The notes under the pieces are model-generated. The model ran no database searches and had not been told where the DNA came from. It saw only the letters and a list, made by a program, of their open reading frames with translations. A stretch of DNA of 64,000 bases from Propionibacteriaceae bacterium UBA6122 (lineage in GTDB: Bacteria; Actinomycetota; Actinomycetes; Propionibacteriales; Propionibacteriaceae): contig DIVW01000040.1 in assembly GCA_002428365.1 (NCBI GenBank), forward strand, positions 62,560-126,559, read 5' to 3'. How positions within the stretch are numbered: position 1 is the stretch's first letter; every line of letters begins with the position of its first letter. Shown here piece by piece: positions 25,579 to 34,382 of this stretch. The position numbers and the translations under genes were made by a program.

Positions 25579-27381
25579 CTACAGCGCCAAGTCCGCCAAC
25601 TTGGCTGGGGTTGGGACGCCATTGGCGTCCCAGCCACGCAGCGCGTAGTACTCCGGCAGCATTTGATCAAGGTGGTTCACCCTGCCCTTGGACGGCCCGG
25701 TCTTGATCGGCTCGGTGAGTAGCCGCGCCGGTAGCGTGTCGTCAGCCGTGGTGTAGCCGACCTTCAGATTCCACAGCCGCTCCAGGTTCCAGATTCGCGC
25801 GCCGATCTTCATGAACTCGTCAAGCGAATACTCGACTCCGGTCAAGGCAGTGAGCATGCCCGCCAACTCGGCACCACCGATGCCGAAGGTGGCAAACAGA
25901 CACGAGCCCGAGGAATCCAACGCCGAGGTCAGATCCTGGAAGACGATGTCCAACGCCGCCTTGCCCTCGGTCGCATGCGGGTCGGTCGGCGCACCCTGTC
26001 CGAGCACCTCGACAGCGATCGTGTAGCCACGCACGTGACAGCCGCCGCGGTTGTTGGTGGCGTAGTTCAGGCCGATGCCCTGGACTCCACGCGGATCGTA
26101 GGCCGGCATCTCCTGCTTCTTCACCGTCATCGACAAATCGGGGCGCCCGACGCTGTCAGCGAGACGATAGGAGCCTTCCTGAAGTCGCTTGCCGAAGCCT
26201 TCGCCGACACCGGTCTTGCGGACCATCTCCACCATGACCGCAGCATTGCCGAAAGAAAGGTCTAGGCCGTCGGTGTCCTTCTTGGTCAGCAGGCCGAGCT
26301 CGTACAACTCCATCGCACAGGCGATAGTGGAGCCCATCGAAATCGTGTCGATCCCGTACTCGTTGCAGAGGTAGTTGGCCTTGATGACCGCGTCCAGGTT
26401 GTCGATGCCGGAGTCAACTCCGAAGGCCCAGGCACTTTCGTATTCCGGCCCCTCGCCCACCCCGGCGTAGAGCGGGTTGGTCACCTTGGTCGCCCGCCCA
26501 CAGCTGATGATGCAGGCGAAGCAGCCCTTCGGACGTACCAGCTGGTTGGCAGCCAACGACTCACCACCGATCTTGTCGGCCGCCGGCGAGTAGGCGTCCT
26601 GCCAGTTGTTCACCGGCAGTGCCCCTGACTGGTTGAGGATGTTGACCAACACGTCGGTGCCGTAGGCCTTCAGGCCGGCCCCACCAACGGGATTGGCCTG
26701 GATCTTGCCCCGGGCATCCATTACCGCCGCCTTGAAAGCATCCGGGTCAGCGACGGTGATCTCGCCGGTACCGATTACTGCGATCGCCTTGAGCTTCTTC
26801 GAACCCATGACCGCACCGACGCCAGTGCGCCCGGCTGCTCGATGCATCTCGTTCATGATGGACGCGATCAGGGAGAGGTTTTCTCCGGCCGGCCCAATGC
26901 AGGCGACTTTGGCATCGGGATCGGTTTGCTCGCGCAGAGCCTCGGTCGTGTCAGCCACCGTCATGCCCCAGATGGCGCTCGCGTCACGAATCTCCACCAC
27001 ATCGTTTTTGATCCACAGGTAGACCGGCTTCTTGGCCTGCCCCTCGATGATGAGCGCGTCATAGCCGGCGAACTTGAGTTCGGGACCGAAGACGCCACCG
27101 GAGTTGGAGCCAGCGATGGTTCCATTGAGCGGGCTCTTGGTGATCACGTTGTAGCGGCCAGCCGAGGGAGCGAATGTTCCGGTGAACGGGCCGGGCGCAA
27201 AGACGAGCTTGTTGTCCGGGCCAAGGGCGTCGACGCTCGGGTCGACCTCGTCGGAGATGATCTTCACACCCATCCCGCGGGCCCCGATGTAGTCGTGAGC
27301 CACCTTCATGTTGGTGGGCTCGCGCTTGATGGTCCCGCGGGTGAGATCCACTCGAAGTGTTGTGCCAATCCAGCCGTTCAT
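25579..27381 (-). CDS. aor: Tungsten-type aldehyde:ferredoxin oxidoreductase, catalytic subunit
   Basis: The 600-aa protein is full length for the AOR family. The [4Fe-4S] ligands are C287, C290, C294 and C494. E313 and H449 match the two active-site residues of Pyrococcus furiosus AOR (E313/H448), with nearly identical numbering. The glycine-rich N-terminus (GARGMGVKIISD) and NRGGCHVRGY also fit. The enzyme should oxidise aldehydes to carboxylic acids with a tungsto-bispterin. The ATG at 27381 overlaps the aorA stop (TGATG). An upstream frame without similarity was discarded. A benzoyl-CoA-reductase-like role (BamB) is less likely given these residues. Confidence 0.92.
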   Translation of the reverse strand: MNGWIGTTLRVDLTRGTIKREPTNMKVAHDYIGARGMGVKIISDEVDPSVDALGPDNKLVFAPGPFTGTFAPSAGRYNVITKSPLNGTIAGSNSGGVFGPELKFAGYDALIIEGQAKKPVYLWIKNDVVEIRDASAIWGMTVADTTEALREQTDPDAKVACIGPAGENLSLIASIMNEMHRAAGRTGVGAVMGSKKLKAIAVIGTGEITVADPDAFKAAVMDARGKIQANPVGGAGLKAYGTDVLVNILNQSGALPVNNWQDAYSPAADKIGGESLAANQLVRPKGCFACIISCGRATKVTNPLYAGVGEGPEYESAWAFGVDSGIDNLDAVIKANYLCNEYGIDTISMGSTIACAMELYELGLLTKKDTDGLDLSFGNAAVMVEMVRKTGVGEGFGKRLQEGSYRLADSVGRPDLSMTVKKQEMPAYDPRGVQGIGLNYATNNRGGCHVRGYTIAVEVLGQGAPTDPHATEGKAALDIVFQDLTSALDSSGSCLFATFGIGGAELAGMLTALTGVEYSLDEFMKIGARIWNLERLWNLKVGYTTADDTLPARLLTEPIKTGPSKGRVNHLDQMLPEYYALRGWDANGVPTPAKLADLAL

Positions 27382-27863
27382 CAGTTCACATCCTCGAAAA
27401 TCGTCTTGAACTTGTCGGCGACAATCTGCTTGCGCGAGCGGGTCTGCTCGGCGTCCTCGACGAATTCGAGAGCCGCGTTCGGACACATCGCCACGCACTG
27501 CGGTGCCCCCGCACAGGTGTCACACTTCGCAATGCTCTTGGTCACTGAGTCGTAGCGCGCGCTACCGAAGGGGCAGGCGATCACGCAGAGCTTGCAGCCG
27601 ATGCAGAGACTCGCATCCAGCTCAACCAGATTGGAGCCGGCCGGCCCGTGGTGCATCGCACCGGTCGGGCACACGTTGACGCAGGCCGCGTCATCACACT
27701 GCTGGCACATCAAGGGAACTGCGAACCCCTCGCGTTCCCAGGTGAACGTGTGCACCCGGGTCGCACCGGGGCGAAAGCTCCCCCCGTGCTCGAACGAGCA
27801 TGCCAGCTCACAGTTGCGGCAACCCGTGCATTTGTTCGGATAGATCATGAGCATCTTCGACAC
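27381..27863 (-). CDS. aorA: Four-[4Fe-4S] electron-transfer subunit of aldehyde oxidoreductase (AorA/HycB-like)
   Basis: This 160-aa polyferredoxin carries sixteen cysteines in four sets, among them CTGCRNCELAC, CQQCDDAACVNVCP, CIGCKLCVIACP and CDTCAGAPQCVAMCP. It is the partner of bacterial AOR enzymes and would take electrons from AorB and pass them on. The GTG at 27863 follows a very strong AAGGAGGTCC site; the longer frame upstream has no family similarity. The next genes after aorB and the small carrier are the hydrogenase, so EchF is a plausible acceptor. Confidence 0.93.
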   Translation of the reverse strand: MSKMLMIYPNKCTGCRNCELACSFEHGGSFRPGATRVHTFTWEREGFAVPLMCQQCDDAACVNVCPTGAMHHGPAGSNLVELDASLCIGCKLCVIACPFGSARYDSVTKSIAKCDTCAGAPQCVAMCPNAALEFVEDAEQTRSRKQIVADKFKTIFEDVN

Positions 27864-28079
27864 GTCTGGACCTCCTTCGACATTCGTTGGACACCACGGC
27901 ATCGCGTCGCGGGTCGCCCTTCGATCCATCTGCACCTCACCACTGCGGCGTGGCGTGCAAATGAAAATATGAGGAACAGCCTGGCTGCACCCGACTGGCT
28001 CCTATTGGTGAAATTACCACCGCCAACTCCGCTCGATGACGAAATTTCCGCCGAAGGCTGGATTGGTGCCGATCAATCT

Positions 28080-28103
28080 GGTAAGGGCTGCCTAACGTTG
28101 CAC
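28080..28103. promoter_or_regulatory. Direct repeat copy 1, candidate operator
   Basis: GGTAAGGG(C) followed by TGCCTAACGTTGCA matches the copy at 28145 in all but one of 23 positions. It lies about 180 bp before the moeA2 start and about 220 bp before aorA. Confidence 0.5.
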
Positions 28104-28144
28104 CGAAATTGACCTTTATTCCCCGGAGTCCGACCCCAATTCCC

Positions 28145-28168
28145 GGTAAGGGTTGCCTAACGTTGCAT
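28145..28168. promoter_or_regulatory. Direct repeat copy 2, candidate operator
   Basis: GGTAAGGG(T) followed by TGCCTAACGTTGCA is the second copy, 65 bp downstream of the first. The minus-strand reading has TTAGG and CCTTA halves, faintly like a DtxR/IdeR box, but the fit is partial. Confidence 0.5.
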
Positions 28169-28262
28169 TGGTGGGATTTCCACTGCGGCCCCGCAACTGG
28201 GCAAAACCCGGCACTATTGGCAGTGCAAGACGCCGTGCTCTCAACAGAAGGAGGACCGGTCG

Positions 28263-29483
28263 GTGACGACATTCGAGGAGGCCTGCGACCTCATCCTCAG
28301 CAACGCACCACCGCTGGGAGTCGAAGTCGTAGACCTGTCGCACGCACTCGGTCGAGTACTGGCCGCCGACCAGCTCTCGAACTGGGATCTCCCGATGTGG
28401 GACAACTCCGCGATGGATGGCTTCGCCGTCCGCGCCCAGGACTGCCAGGAAGGCTCCGTACTGCCAGTCGTCGGCTTTCTTCCTGCGGGCCGAGCCGTCA
28501 CCCATGCCCTGACCGCCGGGACAGCGGCCAGGATCCTCACCGGCGCCCCGATACCGTCCGGGTCGGATTGCGTGGTGCCCTTCGAATTGGCCCAGGACGA
28601 TCAGGATTCGATTCGCCTGCTGGCCCTCCCAAAAACGGGCGATCACATTCGAAAGCAGGGCAGCGATCTGCGCGCGGGCGAATGCGCTCTGCCCGCAGGC
28701 ACCCTGCTGCGACCCAGTGAGATCGCCATCCTCGCTTCCCTGGCCATCACCGGCGTCCCGGTGACCCGCCGACCCCGAGTGGCCATTCTGTCCACCGGCG
28801 ACGAACTCCTACGGCCTGGCGAACCGCTCGTGCCGGGGCGCATCTTCGACAGTAACGGCCCGGCCCTGGCTGCGGCCGTCCTCGAAGCCGGAGGAATGCC
28901 GATCATCCTGCCGATCGCCCAAGACGACCCGGGTGCCCTGAGCCACCAGCTTCAGCAGGGCTTGCAGGCCGACGTTCTGGTGACTTCCGCCGGGGTGTCG
29001 ACCGGCGATCGCGACCTAGTGCGGGCCGCGCTTACCGAGCTCGGCGCGCGAGAGGTGTTCTGGAAGGTAGCCATCCAGCCGGGACGCCCGATGGCCTTCG
29101 CGGTCACCGACAACTGCCGCATCTTCTCGCTGCCCGGAAACCCCGTGGCGGCCCTGTTGACCTTTGAGTTGTTCGTCCGGCCAGCTCTGCGTCAACTGGG
29201 CGGTCACCGGCGACCCAAAGAAGCCACCCACCGGGCAATCCTGGGCGAAGCGGTGCGTCCGAGACCGGACCGGATGACCCTACGTCGGGTCTGCTTGGAG
29301 CGCACTGGCGAGCAACTGGTGGCGATGAGTTCTGGACAGCAGGCGACCGGCTTCGTCCGCACTCTTTCGAGGGCTGACGGCATCGCGTTGATCCCCATCG
29401 GCCCCGCGGTGCTGCCGGTCGGCACTGCGGTCGAAGTACATCTCTTGCGCCAACCTGGCGATTTTTCAGGAGGAAACCAATGA
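28263..29483 (+). CDS. moeA: Molybdopterin molybdenum/tungsten transferase MoeA (copy 2)
   Basis: This 406-aa MoeA has the full set of active-site motifs: PMWDNSAMDGFAVR, TGDELLRPGEPL, VTSAGVSTGDRDL and FSLPGNPVAALLTFE. It is divergent from the aor operon and is followed, with an ATGA overlap, by a membrane protein gene. AAGGAGGA precedes the GTG start. As one of two catalytic MoeA proteins in this island, it may be dedicated to tungsten, as proposed for duplicated MoeA in archaea; that is inference. Confidence 0.92.
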   Translation: MTTFEEACDLILSNAPPLGVEVVDLSHALGRVLAADQLSNWDLPMWDNSAMDGFAVRAQDCQEGSVLPVVGFLPAGRAVTHALTAGTAARILTGAPIPSGSDCVVPFELAQDDQDSIRLLALPKTGDHIRKQGSDLRAGECALPAGTLLRPSEIAILASLAITGVPVTRRPRVAILSTGDELLRPGEPLVPGRIFDSNGPALAAAVLEAGGMPIILPIAQDDPGALSHQLQQGLQADVLVTSAGVSTGDRDLVRAALTELGAREVFWKVAIQPGRPMAFAVTDNCRIFSLPGNPVAALLTFELFVRPALRQLGGHRRPKEATHRAILGEAVRPRPDRMTLRRVCLERTGEQLVAMSSGQQATGFVRTLSRADGIALIPIGPAVLPVGTAVEVHLLRQPGDFSGGNQ

Positions 29484-29863
29484 CAACCGAAGTCGTCCCG
29501 CGGCTCAGCGCCGAAAGGTTGGCCGGGATCACCATTCGCACCGCCCACATCGCGGTGACCAGCGTCTATCTCGGCGGACGGGTGTGGGGTGTGCCGGCCG
29601 AAAAGCTGCGACTTTGGCGCAATCTGACCACCGCCACGGGGGTGGCGCTACTCATTTCCGAGACCAGGCACAGCCCCAACTGGGCGCATCAGGGACGCGG
29701 CCTGACCACCATGGCGCACATCGGCGCCCTGCTGCCCGGCCACGTCTGGCCGCAGCTGGCCAAGGCCGCCCCAGTCGCGGCGATGCTGATCGGCTCCCTC
29801 GGCAGCCACCTGCCTCGGGCCATTCGCAAGTGGTCACTACTTAACATCGAATTTCGACCCTGA
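29480..29863 (+). CDS. Conserved-looking small membrane protein of the AOR region
   Basis: This 127-aa protein overlaps the moeA2 stop by four bases (ATGA), so it is translationally coupled. It has three or four weakly hydrophobic segments (near residues 15-40, 48-60, 75-90 and 92-110) and several His and Trp residues, including TAHIAVTSVYLGG, HSPNWAHQGRG and SLGSHLPRAIRKWS. I do not recognise a family. The repeated His suggest a possible heme or metal site, which is unproven. Confidence 0.7.
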   Translation: MTTEVVPRLSAERLAGITIRTAHIAVTSVYLGGRVWGVPAEKLRLWRNLTTATGVALLISETRHSPNWAHQGRGLTTMAHIGALLPGHVWPQLAKAAPVAAMLIGSLGSHLPRAIRKWSLLNIEFRP

Positions 29864-29916
29864 CTAGCCTAGACGCGAGTAAAGTCGGACTGTCTAGGTC
29901 CTTGAAGGACGGTGCC

Positions 29917-31434
29917 ATGGCGAATCTCGATCCGCCGCCGACACAGTCGTCGCGAGACGACTCAACGGTTACGCCAACTACGTCTTTGTCGCGACCCAAC
30001 CAGGCGCCCTCAGCCAGTAGTACCCTCGCGCAGCGCTCGTTAGTCACCGAATCGTGGGGACGTTGCCTGACGGCCGGTCTGACCCGGGAGGGCATGGGAC
30101 TGGCCCCGATTTTGCTGCAGCCTCAGCTGTTGGCTGATTGCCGCAGCAGGCATCCCCTGATGGCGATGCTGCCAATCTTCCGTGAGTTGCTGGCCGAGGC
30201 CGTCCACGATGCAGGGTGCATTTTCGCCATCGCCGACTCCGGCGGAACGCTGATGTGGGTCGAAGGACACCCCAAGGTCCGTACCGGTGCCGAACAAATT
30301 CACTTCGTTGAAGGTGCTGACTGGTCGGAGCGATCTGCTGGCACCAACGGTCCCGGCACCGCGTTGGCTATGGGCGGCCCCGTGCGAGTACTCGGCCCTG
30401 AGCACTTCAACGAGGCCGTAAGTGCCTGGTCCTGCGCTGCGGCACCGATCTGGGATCCCGACAGCGGCAAGCTGCTGGGACTGCTCGATGTGACCGGCGG
30501 CAACCCCGCTGCCAGCGCGCCGATGCTGGCGCTGATTAGAGCCACGATTCGTGCGGTTGAGTCCGAGCTCGCCCGGGAGCTCGCAGTAAGCGATCTAGCT
30601 GCCTTCCGGACCCAGGGCGATTTCCCCCATTTGACCGGGGGCGCCGCGCTCGTCAGTCCCGGTGGACGCGTCCTTGCGGCCAGTTCCGGGCTGGGACTAA
30701 CCCGGCTGTCGGGCCTGGTCGACGCCGGAGACGGCTCCAGCCAACTGCCCGACGGGCGCCGCCTGATTATCGAACCGGTTGGGGTCAGCGGCTACGTGGT
30801 GGCCCGCTTCGTCGAAACCTCCGATCATCGGCACCCAACTTCGCTGGTGCGGCTGAGCGCACTGGGCCGAGACTCCGTCGTCGTCGAAGTGGGCGGGAAG
30901 CCGAGGGCGTTCCCGCCGCGCCACAGCGAGATTCTGGTGCTGCTCGCACTCGCGAAAGACGGCCTCACCACCGAGCAACTCGCGGCTGGCCTCTCGGCCA
31001 CCCCGCTGAATCCAACTTCGATCAGAGTGGACATGAGCCGGCTACGAACCCGCCTGGGCGATCTCCTCACCTCACGTCCCTACTTGCTGCGCGGATCGAT
31101 TCGCTCGGACTTGGACGTGGTCGGTGACTTGCTGGCCGAGGGACGGGTCAGCGATGCCCTCAGCGCCTATCCCGGTCCGCTCCTGCCACACTCGCAAGCA
31201 CCCGGAATCGTGGCGGCCCGAGAGCGGTTGCATTCGCAGCTGCGCGAGGCAGTGATCGCCACCTACGACACCCGCCTGATCTCGGGATGGCTGGAAACAC
31301 GCTGGGGAATCGATGATGCGGCCGCGTGGGAAGCTCTGGCCAAGTTGTCACCGGAGGGCTCGCCGCGGTGGACGCAGGCAACGACCCGCGCCCTGGCCAT
31401 CCGGGCTGGCGACGCCGCGACGCCTACTACCTAG
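29917..31434 (+). CDS. GAF-domain sensor with SARP/winged-helix output (AcoR-like N-terminus)
   Basis: This 505-aa regulator has an AcoR-type N-terminus (VTESWGRCLTAGL, then a GAF domain about residues 65-215). The AAA+ and Fis domains of AcoR are missing. Instead, residues about 320-400 form a winged helix (PPRHSEILVLLALAKDGLTTEQLA, MSRLRTRLGDLL) and a short BTAD-like helical end. Related actinobacterial regulators sit beside aldehyde or alcohol oxidation genes. Its position between the moeA2 unit and moeB2 suggests control of the aor regulon. ATG 29917 follows AAGGA; an in-frame TTG lies at 29902. Confidence 0.8.
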   Translation: MANLDPPPTQSSRDDSTVTPTTSLSRPNQAPSASSTLAQRSLVTESWGRCLTAGLTREGMGLAPILLQPQLLADCRSRHPLMAMLPIFRELLAEAVHDAGCIFAIADSGGTLMWVEGHPKVRTGAEQIHFVEGADWSERSAGTNGPGTALAMGGPVRVLGPEHFNEAVSAWSCAAAPIWDPDSGKLLGLLDVTGGNPAASAPMLALIRATIRAVESELARELAVSDLAAFRTQGDFPHLTGGAALVSPGGRVLAASSGLGLTRLSGLVDAGDGSSQLPDGRRLIIEPVGVSGYVVARFVETSDHRHPTSLVRLSALGRDSVVVEVGGKPRAFPPRHSEILVLLALAKDGLTTEQLAAGLSATPLNPTSIRVDMSRLRTRLGDLLTSRPYLLRGSIRSDLDVVGDLLAEGRVSDALSAYPGPLLPHSQAPGIVAARERLHSQLREAVIATYDTRLISGWLETRWGIDDAAAWEALAKLSPEGSPRWTQATTRALAIRAGDAATPTT

Positions 31435-31448
31435 ACCGACCCAAGGGG

Positions 31449-32264
31449 TCAGCCCTCGTCCTGGGCGGCGTCGGTTGCTGCTGCGGCCAAGAAGTCGAAG
31501 CGACGATGCCCACAGCAGGGGCAGTCCGGGTCAGGGGTGAGGGGCTCGCCTCGCTGGAAATCGTTGGTCCACACGTCCAGGTAGACCATGGTGCGGTTCA
31601 GATGATCGCGGTCGCCGATGAGTAGCTTGATCGCCTCGGTCCACTGCAGCGCTGAGATGATCGCCACTGCTGAAGCCAACACTCCAACGGTCGCGCAGGT
31701 GTCGGTGGTTCCCGAGGCCGGCATGGTGGGAGATAGGCACCTCAGGCACGCCGTCTCGCCGGGAAGCACGGTCAGCGACATGCCCGTGGAGCTAACAGCG
31801 CCGCCATAGATCCAGGGGATTCCCAGCTTCACGCACGCATCGTTGAGCAGGTAGCGGGTTTGCAGGTTGTCGGTGGCATCCAGGACGAGGTCTACCCCCG
31901 CGACCAGGGACTCAACATTGGCTGAGGTTACGTCAACCACTATCGGTACGACGCTCACCCCTGAGTTGATTCGGGCACAGGCCTCGGCAGCCGCAACTGC
32001 CTTGGGCGTGGCGGCCAACGCATCGGCCTCCTCAAAAAGCGTCTGGCGCTGCAGGTTGGACAGTTCCACAGTGTCGCGATCCACCACGGTGATCCTGCCG
32101 ACCCCCGAGCGCGCGAGCAGGTTCACCAATCCGGTGCCGAGCCCGCCGCATCCGACCACCAAGACGTGACCAGCACTAATTAGCTCCTGCCCACCGCTGC
32201 CGACTCCTTGAAACCGAATCTGGCGGGAGTACCTGTCGTCACCAGGCAGGGATTGGGTGCTCAT
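31449..32264 (-). CDS. moeB: ThiF/MoeB-type adenylyltransferase (copy 2)
   Basis: This 271-aa E1-like enzyme has RYSRQIRFQGVG, the nucleotide loop GCGGLGTGLVNLLARSGVG, DATDNLQTRYLLND, and the structural zinc cysteines CLRC and CPCC. It lacks the rhodanese domain of the copy at 16994. It would adenylate the C-terminus of a MoaD-like carrier, most simply the AOR-linked one. GGAGG precedes the ATG at 32264. The start overlaps the upstream methyltransferase stop (ATGA). Confidence 0.92.
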   Translation of the reverse strand: MSTQSLPGDDRYSRQIRFQGVGSGGQELISAGHVLVVGCGGLGTGLVNLLARSGVGRITVVDRDTVELSNLQRQTLFEEADALAATPKAVAAAEACARINSGVSVVPIVVDVTSANVESLVAGVDLVLDATDNLQTRYLLNDACVKLGIPWIYGGAVSSTGMSLTVLPGETACLRCLSPTMPASGTTDTCATVGVLASAVAIISALQWTEAIKLLIGDRDHLNRTMVYLDVWTNDFQRGEPLTPDPDCPCCGHRRFDFLAAAATDAAQDEG

Positions 32265-33133
32265 TCCGGCCTCCAAGAGATGAGGGCCGACCGTGATTCG
32301 GGTGGCCACTGGTAGCTGCCGTCATGATGCTCCAGCCGGCGCTGCAGCAGATCGAGCAGGTAGTCGTCATGCTCGGCCGAGGTGGCCAGCCCAAAATGCT
32401 GCTTCAGCCGCGCCACGGCGTCCTCCAGAGTGGCGCTGCACACCGGATCCGAAGCTCTGTCTGCGAACAAAACGTTCGGCGTCAACCCCAGCTGCAGCAG
32501 GACGTTGTAGGCGACCATGAAGCCCGGCCGATCCAGCGGGAGCCCCCACAAATGCCCTGCGGCCTCCGCCATCACTGAGGCGGCGGCCGGCGCCCGCACG
32601 ACCAAGAAGCAGGTGCGCCTGGCGACCTCGGTCATCTTCTCGACAAAGGCCACTAGATCGGGCGATCCGTACACCGAGTGAGCGGCCAGGCAGTAGTCGT
32701 GAGCGGCAACGGACACTTCAGGCCAAGATCCGGCCGCGATGTCGATGTTCGACACGTCTTGGGCGGCAATGTTTCGCCTAAGGACACTAATCATCGAAGC
32801 TGAACTGTCCACAGCCGTGACTCGCTCGGCTCGACCCGCGAGCGGGATAGCCCAGGCGCCGGTGCCAGCGCCAATATCGAGGACGGTGCTTCCTGGGCGC
32901 ACGGCATGGAAAACGAAATCGCGGATCGAATCAGGCTGGCCATCGCGCGCTTGGACGCGGTCGTGAAAGCCCTCGGCTCTGCCTTCCCAATAGTCGCCGG
33001 CGCTGCGCTCGGGCGCTACTTGGGCGGCATGCTCAACAAGATCTCGCCACAACGCCGACCAGTCAACAGTCAGCGGGGCGCGTTGTTCGCCAAGGTCAGG
33101 TGCCATCAGATGCCGATTTTCATCGTTGCTCAT
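32261..33133 (-). CDS. Class I SAM-dependent methyltransferase
   Basis: This 290-aa protein has the Rossmann methyltransferase motifs VLDIGAGTGAWAIPLA (motif I), VTAVDSSASMISVL (motif II) and the following acidic/aromatic strands. The substrate is unknown. It shares an operon with moeB2 through an ATGA overlap, and similar methyltransferases occur near tungsten oxidoreductase genes, so a role in cofactor or enzyme maturation is possible. The ATG at 33133 is one of several in-frame starts (33160, 33106). Confidence 0.85.
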   Translation of the reverse strand: MSNDENRHLMAPDLGEQRAPLTVDWSALWRDLVEHAAQVAPERSAGDYWEGRAEGFHDRVQARDGQPDSIRDFVFHAVRPGSTVLDIGAGTGAWAIPLAGRAERVTAVDSSASMISVLRRNIAAQDVSNIDIAAGSWPEVSVAAHDYCLAAHSVYGSPDLVAFVEKMTEVARRTCFLVVRAPAAASVMAEAAGHLWGLPLDRPGFMVAYNVLLQLGLTPNVLFADRASDPVCSATLEDAVARLKQHFGLATSAEHDDYLLDLLQRRLEHHDGSYQWPPESRSALISWRPE

Positions 33134-33207
33134 GCTTGCACCCGGTAGCCAGGCGCGCAAGGCGCCCAGCCCATGCGGATTCGGCGATCAAGCAGCGTTT
33201 CACCTAG

Positions 33208-33221
33208 TAGACTCGCGAATG
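33208..33221 (+). promoter_or_regulatory. Leaderless-type promoter for moaA
   Basis: TAGACT at 33208-33213 is followed by seven bases and then GTG at 33221. In actinobacteria a TANNNT -10 six or seven bases before the start codon marks leaderless transcripts. It supports the internal GTG as the moaA start. Confidence 0.5.
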
Positions 33222-34318
33222 TGACGGACAACGCTGTCGGCACCATCGCGACGCACGACCGCGCGGCCCGCACCACTCGGGGGCCGCTCGCTGATGGTCG
33301 ACTCCATGATCGATACGGTCGAATCGCAACAGATCTTCGGGTCAGTCTCACTGACCGGTGCTCGCTGCGATGTTCCTACTGCATGCCTGCTGAAGGACTG
33401 GACTGGTTGCCGAGCTCGAGTCTGTTGACCGACGATGAAGTGATTCGGTTGATCACGATCGGAGTGCGCGATCTTGGAGTCGAGCAGGTCCGCTTCACCG
33501 GTGGCGAACCCCTGCTTCGCAAAGGCCTGACCCGAATCTTGGCCGCCACCACTTCACTTCGTACCGCCAGCGGACACGTCCCAGACACTGCGCTGACCAC
33601 CAACGGAGTCGGCTTGGCCAACTCGGCAGCCGCCCTGAAGGCCGCCGGGCTGCACCGGCTCAACGTCTCCATGGACACCCTGGATCCGAAGCGCTACGCG
33701 CGCATCACCGGCCGCGATCGGCTAGGCGACGTCATCGACGGCCTGACTGCTGCCGCGGCCGCCGGGCTGGGCCCGATCAAGACCAATACCGTGTTGATGC
33801 GTGGCGTCAACGACGACGAAGCCCTGACCTTGGTCCGCTGGGCGCTCAGCCGTGGCTACCAGCCCAGGTTCATCGAACAGATGCCGCTGGGTCCGCCAGA
33901 GACCTGGCAGCGAACGGTCATGGTTACCGCAGCAGACATCCTGGCCGAGCTGCGCACCGAGTTGACCCTCGTGCCGGACGGTCCCGAAGCTCGCGGAGCA
34001 GCCCCGGCAGAGACCTGGTTTGTTTCCGGCGCTGAGGTTCCCGCCGACTTCACGCCCACCGTTGGCATCATCGCCTCAATCACCAAGCCGTTCTGCGAGA
34101 CCTGCACCCGGACCCGCCTGACTGCCGATGGCCAGCTACGCAGTTGCCTGTTTGCCCGGGACGAGACCAATGTGCGCTCCCTGCTGCGCAGCGGCGCCAG
34201 CGACCTCGACATCGCCGACCTCTGGCGGGGAGCGATGGCAGCCAAGCAGTCCACTCACGGGATCGATGAGGGTTCATTTGTCCAGCCCGACCGCATTATG
34301 AGCGCGATCGGCGGCTAA
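33221..34318 (+). CDS. moaA: GTP 3',8-cyclase MoaA
   Basis: This radical-SAM enzyme has CSLRCSYCMP for the first cluster and CETCTRTRLTADGQLRSC for the second, substrate-binding cluster. FTGGEPLLR and the C-terminal Gly-Gly (SAIGG) are typical. It performs the first step of molybdopterin synthesis. With the GTG at 33221 it is 365 aa; an ATG at 33173 would add 16 residues but leaves only 40 bp to the divergent methyltransferase. It converges on tupC. Confidence 0.93.
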   Translation: MTDNAVGTIATHDRAARTTRGPLADGRLHDRYGRIATDLRVSLTDRCSLRCSYCMPAEGLDWLPSSSLLTDDEVIRLITIGVRDLGVEQVRFTGGEPLLRKGLTRILAATTSLRTASGHVPDTALTTNGVGLANSAAALKAAGLHRLNVSMDTLDPKRYARITGRDRLGDVIDGLTAAAAAGLGPIKTNTVLMRGVNDDEALTLVRWALSRGYQPRFIEQMPLGPPETWQRTVMVTAADILAELRTELTLVPDGPEARGAAPAETWFVSGAEVPADFTPTVGIIASITKPFCETCTRTRLTADGQLRSCLFARDETNVRSLLRSGASDLDIADLWRGAMAAKQSTHGIDEGSFVQPDRIMSAIGG

Positions 34319-34382
34319 GGAGGTCCCTCCCTGCCTTCCGTCGCCGTCCGAGTAGAGCACACAGACCCGAAAAGCCGACCGG

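Larger units (their letters stand above)
27864..28262. promoter_or_regulatory. Divergent control region aor / moeA2
   Basis: A 399-bp non-coding region separates the AOR-hydrogenase operon from the divergent moeA2 operon. It holds two direct repeats, starting at 28080 and 28145. A short interval of lower GC around 27960 (AAATGAAAATATG) is a plausible -10 area for the aor transcript. No ORF or known riboswitch core is seen. Confidence 0.6.

Noticed and set aside
29917..31434. Sigma-54-dependent activator
   Set aside because: The AAA+ domain with the GAFTGA motif and the Fis helix are missing; only the AcoR-type N-terminus is present.
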